From positions 1-43,967 of the forward strand of contig JALXCB010000137.1 in assembly GCA_026991225.1 (NCBI GenBank): a stretch of DNA of 43,967 bases. The letters run 5' to 3'. Source of the stretch: Anaerolineae bacterium (GTDB taxonomy: Bacteria; Chloroflexota; Anaerolineae; J102). A program made the position numbers and the translations under genes. The notes under the pieces were generated by a model. That model had not been told where the DNA came from. It did not search any database and saw only the letters and a program-made list of their open reading frames with translations. Shown here piece after piece: positions 37,752-43,967 of the stretch; the stretch's first letter is position 1, and the number at the start of each line of letters is the position of its first letter.

Positions 37752-38233
37752 ACCGTTGGGTTGTCGATGCCGGGCCATTGATCTTTCTGGCCAAGCTGGA
37801 CCGATTGGATCTGTTACGCGTTCGAGGGAACGTGTATGCCCCGAGGGGCGTGTTTGCAGAGACGCAAGCCTATATGGATGAGGCGGCTCAGGCTATTGCC
37901 AATGCAACGAAAACGTGGTTGCAAATCGTCAACGCCGAAGATCATTTGGCTGTCGAATTGTTGCTGGCCGATTTCCATCGCGGGGAAGCGGAGGTGATTG
38001 TCCTGGCCAGGGAGTTGCACGCCGATTGGGTGGTGTTGGATGATATGAAAGCCAGGCGATTCGCTCGACGATTGGGATTGCCTGTCGTTGGCACGGTGGG
38101 CCTGCTTCTCTCAGCCAAACTGCGCGGGGAAATCCCCTCACTCCAGGATGAGGTTCGGCGATTACAATCACTCGGCTTTTGGATATCGTCCGGATTGGTG
38201 GAGAAAGCGTTGGATGCCGCCGGAGAGAGGTGA
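37748..38233 (+). CDS. DUF3368-like PIN-domain putative toxin
   Basis: WVVDAGPLIFLAKLDRLDLL...FHRGEAEVIVLARELHADWVVLDDMKARRFARRLGLPVVGTVGLLL. Confidence 0.87.
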   Translation: MNRWVVDAGPLIFLAKLDRLDLLRVRGNVYAPRGVFAETQAYMDEAAQAIANATKTWLQIVNAEDHLAVELLLADFHRGEAEVIVLARELHADWVVLDDMKARRFARRLGLPVVGTVGLLLSAKLRGEIPSLQDEVRRLQSLGFWISSGLVEKALDAAGER

Positions 38234-38239
38234 GGAGCA

Positions 38240-39949
38240 TCATTCCACCCACAAGGAGGTCAACTCGAACTTATCTACATCCACCAGGCCTTGATCGGTG
38301 AGTTTGAGGCTGGGGATGACCTCCAGGGCCATGAAGCTCATGCCCATGAAGGGATCGTGCAGGGGGGAGCCGAGATGGTGTGCGGCCTGAATGGCTGCAT
38401 CCACCTGATCCCGAATGATGACCATCGGCTCCTTGCTCATCAGGCCCGCCAGGGGGAGAGGCACTTCGGCCAGGACGCGATCGCCATCCGCGGCGACGAG
38501 CCCGCCGCCCATGGCCGCCACCCGCCGGGCCGCGGTCATCATGCTGGCATCGTCCGCGCCGATGACGACGATATTGTGGTGATCGTGGGCCACCGACGAG
38601 GCCAGCGCCCCCCGCTTCAGGCCCATGCCGTGGATGAAACCCTTACCCACATTGCCCGAGTGCATGTGGCGTTCGATGACCGCCATCTTCAGGATATCCC
38701 GGTCGGGATCGGCCTGGGCCAGGCCGTTGGCGCGGGGGATTTCCATGTGCAGATGTTTGGTGATGAGCTGGTCGGGGATGTGACCGATGACGCGGGCGAT
38801 GCGGCCTTCGGCCGGGATGTCGAAGTCGACCTTGTCCCAGGCGACGTTCATGGTGTGACGCAAAGCCCGGTCGGGCAGCTCGCGCGGGGGCGCGAGCATG
38901 ACGCCCTCCTTCGCCACCAGCTTGCCCCCGCGGAAGACGAGGCGAGGCCGCGGGGCCTGGAGATCGTCGAAGACGATCATATCTGCCCGGCGGCCCGCGG
39001 TGATGGCTCCGCGGTCGTGCAGGCGGAAGTATTGGGCCGGGTTCCAGGTGGCCATGCGAATGGCGATGATGGGATCGAGGCCCTCGGCGATGGCGGTGCG
39101 CACCATGTAATCGATGTGTCCCTGATCCAGCAAATCCGCGGGCTGGCGGTCGTCGGTGCAGAAACAGATGCGATGATGGTTGCGTTCGTTGACCAGGGGC
39201 AGCAGGTCTTTGAGATTGTGGGCGTTGGTGGCCTCGCGAATGAAGACCATCATGCCCGCCCGCAGCTTCTCCCGAGCCTCCTCGATGGTGGTGGCCTCGT
39301 GATCCGAGCCGATGCCCGTGGCGATATACGCCTGCAGGGCCTGACCCGAGACGCCGGGCGCGTGGCCGTCGATGACGTCTTCCCGGAAGATGCGCAGCTT
39401 GTCCAGCACCTCGTCATCCCCATAGATGACGCCGGGGAAGTTCATGACCTCGGCCAGGCCCAGCACCCAGGGATCCGATTTCAACGACACCAGATCATAC
39501 CAGTGCAAGACCGCGCCGTTGGTCTCCATGGTGGTGGCGGGCACGCAGGAGGAGGCCATGACGTACATGCTCAACGGGCCGTATTTGGCGCTTTCGAACA
39601 TGAAACGAATGCCGTCCAGGCCCAGCACGTTGGCGATCTCATGGGGATCGGTGACCACGGTGGTGGTGCCGCGGGGCACGACCGTGCGCGCGAACTCCGA
39701 TGGCGGCGCCATGGAGCTTTCGATATGCACATGAGCGTCGATGAAGCCGGGAGCGAGATACGCCCCCTCCAGGTCGATGACCTCCTCCGCCTCGTAGCCT
39801 TCCCCCAGCCCCACGATGCGGGAGCGGGCGACGGCTACATGGGTGGGGATGATCTCCCCGCTGAGGACGTTGACCAGGCGGGCGTTTTTCAGCAGCAAAT
39901 GAGCGGGTTCGTCCCCGCGAGCATAACGGACAAGTTCAGCAAGCTCCAT
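38240..39949 (-). CDS. ade: Adenine deaminase
   Basis: LAPGFIDAHVHIESSMAPPSEFARTVVPRGTTTVVTDPHEIANVLGLDG; start Met at 39949 (track start 40066 lies in repeat F). Confidence 0.93.
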   Translation of the reverse strand: MELAELVRYARGDEPAHLLLKNARLVNVLSGEIIPTHVAVARSRIVGLGEGYEAEEVIDLEGAYLAPGFIDAHVHIESSMAPPSEFARTVVPRGTTTVVTDPHEIANVLGLDGIRFMFESAKYGPLSMYVMASSCVPATTMETNGAVLHWYDLVSLKSDPWVLGLAEVMNFPGVIYGDDEVLDKLRIFREDVIDGHAPGVSGQALQAYIATGIGSDHEATTIEEAREKLRAGMMVFIREATNAHNLKDLLPLVNERNHHRICFCTDDRQPADLLDQGHIDYMVRTAIAEGLDPIIAIRMATWNPAQYFRLHDRGAITAGRRADMIVFDDLQAPRPRLVFRGGKLVAKEGVMLAPPRELPDRALRHTMNVAWDKVDFDIPAEGRIARVIGHIPDQLITKHLHMEIPRANGLAQADPDRDILKMAVIERHMHSGNVGKGFIHGMGLKRGALASSVAHDHHNIVVIGADDASMMTAARRVAAMGGGLVAADGDRVLAEVPLPLAGLMSKEPMVIIRDQVDAAIQAAHHLGSPLHDPFMGMSFMALEVIPSLKLTDQGLVDVDKFELTSLWVE

Positions 39950-39974
39950 TGCATGGCCTCCGAGAGCGGTGAAG

Positions 39975-40130
39975 GATGATGCGTTTGTTGAAAGGATCGC
40001 AAAGCCGATGTTGGGTGAGACAGCAGTGGACGTGGAACGTGAAGACGTGAAACGTGAGGGCGTCACGCATCACGGTTTACGTTTCACGGAGTTGGCTTCC
40101 CGCGCCAAGCTGGCAGGATTGCCACAGACG
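39975..40130. repeat. Palindromic intergenic element F copy 7
   Basis: GACGTGGAACGTGAAGACGTGAAACGTGAGGGCGTCACGCATCACGGTTTACGTTTCACGGAGTTGGCTTCCCGCGCC. Confidence 0.8.
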
Positions 40131-40132
40131 CT

Positions 40133-42346
40133 CTAGCCGAGAATCTTTAAATTGGCGAAGGAGGCCAGCAACTTTTTCACGCCCTTGCCCGGAAAGGCGA
40201 CGATGACTTCCTCATCGCTCTTGCCAGGAATGGCGGCGATGACCGTGCCTTCGCCAAATTGGGGATGGCGCACTTTCTGGCCCGATTTGTAGCGGGTGTC
40301 CTCCTCCAGCAGCTCATCCAGGGTGGGACGGCGTTTGGGTTTGGGGCTGCTCCAGGTGGAAGCCCGCTGACGGGCGCTGGCGGGTCGGTCCTTCTTGCCG
40401 TTGGCGGTGAGACGGCGGGGAATGTCTTTGAGGAAACGGGAGGGCTCAGAGAGTTCGCTACGGCCCCAGGTGGCGCGACGGAAGGTGCGCAACAGGTAGA
40501 GTCGTTCTTTGGCTCGGGTCATGCCCACATAGGCCAGCCGCCGCTCCTCCTCCAGCCCATCGGGGTCCTCGAAGCTGCGGCTGTGGGGCAGCAGGCCCTC
40601 CTCCATGCCCGTGAGGAAAACCACGCGGAATTCCAAACCCTTGGCCGCATGCAGGGTGAGCAGGGTGGGCGCGTCTGCATCGGGATCGAAATTATCCACG
40701 TCACTGACCAACGCGATCTCTTCCAGGAAGATGTCAAGGGCTTCCGCCGTGTCCAGTTCGTCATAGGCCTGAGCTACGGTGCGCAGCTCCATGATGTTGT
40801 TCCAACGATCCTCGCCCTCATCGCTGCCATCTCGCAGCCATTCCTGGTAGCCCGACTCGGCCAGGATGCGGTCCATGAGCTGGGCGGGCGTCATCTCGTA
40901 GCGGGCGTCGATCCAGTCCTGCAGGGTGGCGTAGAAGTTCATCAGCGCCTTTTTCGTGCGCCCGCTGAAGGGCTGCACCGCCACCTGTTTGCCCGGCCCC
41001 AGCGGGCTCCCATCCCCGCCGAGGACGCGCAAAGCCTGATACATGCTCAGGTTCAGACCCCCGGCCCAACGGGCCAGTTTCTCCACCGTGGCCTTGCCGA
41101 TGCGGCGGGGCGGCACATTGATGATGCGGCGCATACTCACATCGTCGTCAGGATTCTTCACCAGCCGCATGTAGGCCAGCACATCCTTGATCTCCCGGCG
41201 GTTGTAGAAGCGGGTGGCTCCCACCAGGCGGTAGGGCATGTTCTTGCGTAGAAAGGCTTCCTCGATGGCGCGGGACTGGGCGTTGGTGCGATACATGATC
41301 GCGCACTCGCCGGGCGAGGCCAGCTTCTCCCGGGCCAGCCGCTGGATCTCATCGGCGATGAAAAAGCCCTCCTCCTGCTCGTCGTACGCCTCGAAGAGGA
41401 TGATCTTGGGGCCGCGGCCCTTGTCGGTGAAGAGTTTTTTGGGCGTGCGATGGACGTTGCGGCTGATGACCGCGTTGGCCGCATCCAAAATGTTCTGCGT
41501 GGAGCGATAGTTCTGTTCCAGGAGGATGACGACGGCGTCGGGGAAATCCTGGCGGAAGCGCTCCACATTGCGAAAATCCGCGCCGCGGAAGCCGTAGATG
41601 GACTGGTCCTCATCGCCGACCACAAAGATATTGCGATGCGCGCCCCCCAGCAGCTTCACGAGTTCGTACTGGGCTGTGTTCGTATCCTGGAATTCGTCCA
41701 CCAGGATGAAATCGTAGCGATGCTGGTAGTAATCGCGGATGTCAGGATGGTCGCGCAGCATGAACACGGCCTTCATCAACAGGTCGTCGAAATCCAGAGC
41801 GCTGGAAAGATGGAGGAGCTGCTGATAGCGCTCATACACCCGCTTGACCATCTCATCCCAATAGGTTTCCACAGGGTACTGAGAAGGAAGCAGGAGTTCG
41901 TTTTTGGCCCGAGAGATGGCGCTGAGGATGGGCCGCGGGCGGTTGCGCTTGTCGTCCAGGTTCAGGTCCTTGAGGGCCTGTTTGATGACCTGAAGCTGAT
42001 CGTCGGTGTCGAAGATGACGTAGCGCGGGTTGAGCCCGATCTTGTCGGCTTGCACCCGCAGAAATCGGGCGCAGATGCGATGGAAGGTGCCGATGCTGAG
42101 CCCTTGCAGGCCTGCATCCATGCCCAACAGCGCTCGCGTGCGCTCCTTCATCACATCCGCGGCCTTGTTGGTGAAGGTGACGGCCAGGATGCGGTAGGGC
42201 GGCGCGCCCATCTCATCGACAAGATAGGCGATACGATGGGTGAGCACGCGCGTCTTGCCCGAGCCGGGCCCGGCCAGCACCAACACAGGGCCGTGCACTG
42301 TGGTCACGGCCTGACGTTGTGGGGGATTGAGGGAATCGAGGTTCAT
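40133..42346 (-). CDS. pcrA: UvrD/PcrA-type ATP-dependent DNA helicase
   Basis: LNPPQRQAVTTVHGPVLVLAGPGSGKTRVLTHRIAYL...VDEFQDTN...VGDEDQSIYGFRGA...LLTLHAAKGLEFRVVFLTGMEEGLLPH. Confidence 0.96.
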   Translation of the reverse strand: MNLDSLNPPQRQAVTTVHGPVLVLAGPGSGKTRVLTHRIAYLVDEMGAPPYRILAVTFTNKAADVMKERTRALLGMDAGLQGLSIGTFHRICARFLRVQADKIGLNPRYVIFDTDDQLQVIKQALKDLNLDDKRNRPRPILSAISRAKNELLLPSQYPVETYWDEMVKRVYERYQQLLHLSSALDFDDLLMKAVFMLRDHPDIRDYYQHRYDFILVDEFQDTNTAQYELVKLLGGAHRNIFVVGDEDQSIYGFRGADFRNVERFRQDFPDAVVILLEQNYRSTQNILDAANAVISRNVHRTPKKLFTDKGRGPKIILFEAYDEQEEGFFIADEIQRLAREKLASPGECAIMYRTNAQSRAIEEAFLRKNMPYRLVGATRFYNRREIKDVLAYMRLVKNPDDDVSMRRIINVPPRRIGKATVEKLARWAGGLNLSMYQALRVLGGDGSPLGPGKQVAVQPFSGRTKKALMNFYATLQDWIDARYEMTPAQLMDRILAESGYQEWLRDGSDEGEDRWNNIMELRTVAQAYDELDTAEALDIFLEEIALVSDVDNFDPDADAPTLLTLHAAKGLEFRVVFLTGMEEGLLPHSRSFEDPDGLEEERRLAYVGMTRAKERLYLLRTFRRATWGRSELSEPSRFLKDIPRRLTANGKKDRPASARQRASTWSSPKPKRRPTLDELLEEDTRYKSGQKVRHPQFGEGTVIAAIPGKSDEEVIVAFPGKGVKKLLASFANLKILG

Positions 42347-42384
42347 AGTGCTTTATGAGGGACACTTTTTGCCCAGCGAGCTAA

Positions 42385-42505
42385 AAGTTACACAGAGGTC
42401 ACAGAGAGGCTTTGGAGCTACACAGAGCTCACAGAGATTCATTGATCATTTTCCCTCTGTGCGACTCTGTGATTTCTCTGTGGAATTCTGTGTTCCTTCT
42501 TGGTT
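42385..42505. repeat. Palindromic repeat I (CACAGAGGTCACAGAG ... CTCTGTGATTTCTCTGTG)
   Basis: Degenerate CACAGAG units on one arm, CTCTGTG units on the other. Confidence 0.75.
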
Positions 42506-42590
42506 CCAGCTTGTCCGGGTTAGGGAGTGTAGCGTGTTATCCCCCATTTTACCATTGATCGCCGATTCCGGGACATCGACGCCCCCGCGC

Positions 42591-42872
42591 GGGTGCGTTT
42601 CAAAAATGGGGCGCACTAGCCGACTCAAGTCGGGCGCTTCAGGCCTGCGGCCAGTGGACGGCCTCCGCCGTCCATTTTCACCGTATGCAACAGGTCGACG
42701 AAGGTCGACCACTGGCGCCATCGAATCCTCCTTCCTTATTTCCTCCCCCGCCCGTCTCGAAGCGGGGGAGGAAGCAAAGGAGGGGGCTTGCGCCCAAAAA
42801 GCCCGAGTTTACTCGGCCAGTGCTTGGCGACGAATCGACGATGATTTTTTGCCCCCAAATTGAAACGCACCC
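42591..42872. mobile_element. Candidate MITE, family E copy 2 (282 bp)
   Basis: TIRs GGGTGCGTTTCAAAAATGGGG / CCCCCAAATTGAAACGCACCC; both flanks carry CCGCGC (exact boundary blurred by a C run). Confidence 0.8.
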
Positions 42873-42898
42873 CCGCGCAAATCCGTTTCAAACCCACA

Positions 42899-43558
42899 TC
42901 ATACTTTCAGCCCGCCCACGCACATCTCATACAGAGGAACCAATGCCAGCAAGATGGGCAGAAGACGCTCGGCCGCAGCGTCCCCCCAGGCCACAGCCTT
43001 CTCTGGAGCGACTTCGGCGTAAAAGGCCAGGTCCACCGCGACGTCTTCGGGAATGGAAGCGATGCGGAAGGGAATATCGTTGAGGATGGAGGCGCTGGGC
43101 AGGGTGCAGGCCTCCATCCAGGTGAGTTCATCATGTTCAAAGCGCCAGCAGCCCCCCAACGCGCCTCCCAGATTGGAAGTCAAGTCGGTGAGGGTGAGGG
43201 GATAAACGCTGAGCAAATGCACGATCATGGTCAGCGCGGCGGGATCGTGTTCGAGGCGAAAGCGAAACCGCCGCCAGTGTTCACTATCCCCCTGAATGCG
43301 CAGACCCCAGCGCAGGACGGTGGGTTGAGCCGCGACGAAAAGATGGGCCTGGGCTCTGCGCGGGGGAAACTGATAGACCGCCCGGCGGGCGATATGCAGA
43401 CAATTCACGCCCGGCGCGCCCCAGGTCTCATAATGCCGCCCGTAGATCTTGCGCAACCCCTTGCGCAACTCGCCGCCTAACGCCCGGCGATGCCGCCAAT
43501 GCGTTCCCCGTACATTGATGCTGAAATCCAGTTCTCGAAAGCCTGTGAAAGCGGGCAT
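42899..43558 (-). CDS. Uncharacterised protein (219 aa)
   Basis: MPAFTGFRELDFSINVRGTHWRHRRALGGELRKGLRKIYGRHYETWGAPGVNCL...; intact ORF between repeats; no family recognised. Confidence 0.65.
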   Translation of the reverse strand: MPAFTGFRELDFSINVRGTHWRHRRALGGELRKGLRKIYGRHYETWGAPGVNCLHIARRAVYQFPPRRAQAHLFVAAQPTVLRWGLRIQGDSEHWRRFRFRLEHDPAALTMIVHLLSVYPLTLTDLTSNLGGALGGCWRFEHDELTWMEACTLPSASILNDIPFRIASIPEDVAVDLAFYAEVAPEKAVAWGDAAAERLLPILLALVPLYEMCVGGLKV

Positions 43559-43714
43559 GGCGCACTCCCAAGGGTGAGAGAAGGGGGCATTTTGCGTCAG
43601 TGTAGCATAACTGGAGCGCGGAGGGCAATGGCGGTCGCGAAGGGACTGACCCAAACGCATTGACGCATTTTTCAACGCGGGCGATACGAGCTACGCTCGC
43701 CGATACGAGAATGG

Positions 43715-43820
43715 TGGTCAGTAGCCCCGTAACCCGGTAAACCAGGAAACCGGAAAACCAGGGAAACCGGGCCAACTCGATCACCTACCCGGTCTACTGG
43801 TCTACCGGTTTCCCAAATCC
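43715..43820. repeat. Palindromic repeat G copy 3
   Basis: GGTAAACCAGGAAACCGGAAAACCAGGGAAACCGGG ... CCCGGTCTACTGGTCTACCGGTTTCCC. Confidence 0.7.
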
Positions 43821-43836
43821 ATTTTCAACGCAGCCG

Positions 43837-43967
43837 GGTGCGTCCTAAAATTTTGGCAAATCGCGTTGCCATCAGGAATTCGGTCGTGCGGGCTCCACCC
43901 GGCGCTGAAGCGCCGGGCTACGCAACCACGCCGGGTGAACCCGGCTTTGGGCGCGGGCTGGCTCTGA
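43837..43967. mobile_element. Family D copy, left part, truncated by the window end
   Basis: GGGTGCGTCCTAAAATTTTGGCAAATCGCGTTGCCATCAGGAATTCGG...CCCGGCGCTGAAGCGCCGGG...GCCGGGTGAACCCGGC. Confidence 0.85.

Noticed and set aside
38291-39979. 562-aa plus-strand ORF
   Set aside because: Antisense shadow of adenine deaminase in high-GC DNA; low-complexity His/Gly/Asp-rich translation.
42583-42878. 8-bp target duplication for E copy 2
   Set aside because: A C-run at the right border makes the length ambiguous; only CCGCGC (6 bp) is unambiguous.

Overview
This 44-kb window looks like a chromosomal segment of a GC-rich bacterium, probably Chloroflexi/Anaerolineae-like (inferred from gene content and style; not proven). 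It carries mostly housekeeping genes: xseA, a YegS-type lipid kinase, tRNA-Arg(CCT), a LysM protein, hpf, a LMW phosphatase, prmA, dnaJ, coaE, an ABC-F ATPase, a SlyD-like PPIase, a GT2 + AlkP pair, an HtrA protease, comEC, an FmdB zinc ribbon, a DEAD-box-like protein, a gamma-glutamyltransferase, a carbamoyltransferase + DUF5989 pair, recA-recX, rny, a UPF0175/DUF3368 toxin-antitoxin pair, adenine deaminase and pcrA. The most unusual content is intergenic. At least five families of short non-coding elements (called A-E here) have terminal inverted repeats, and several have exact target duplications: 8 bp for A, 9 bp for D, 8 bp for E, TA for B. They are nested inside one another, and uninterrupted versions of some target sites survive elsewhere in the window. 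Families B and D have unrelated ends but share an internal string of perfect tetraloop hairpins joined by conserved linkers; the stems differ between copies by compensatory changes. No transposase is visible here, so these are candidate non-autonomous elements (MITEs) carrying a structured hairpin cassette. Other notable items: an intact DEAD-box/DbpA-domain protein in which nearly every ATPase motif is substituted (pseudo-helicase candidate), an apparent barrel-less amidohydrolase composite-domain protein, a ComEC with a degenerate metallo-beta-lactamase-like domain, and a vapC remnant behind a Phd-type antitoxin.
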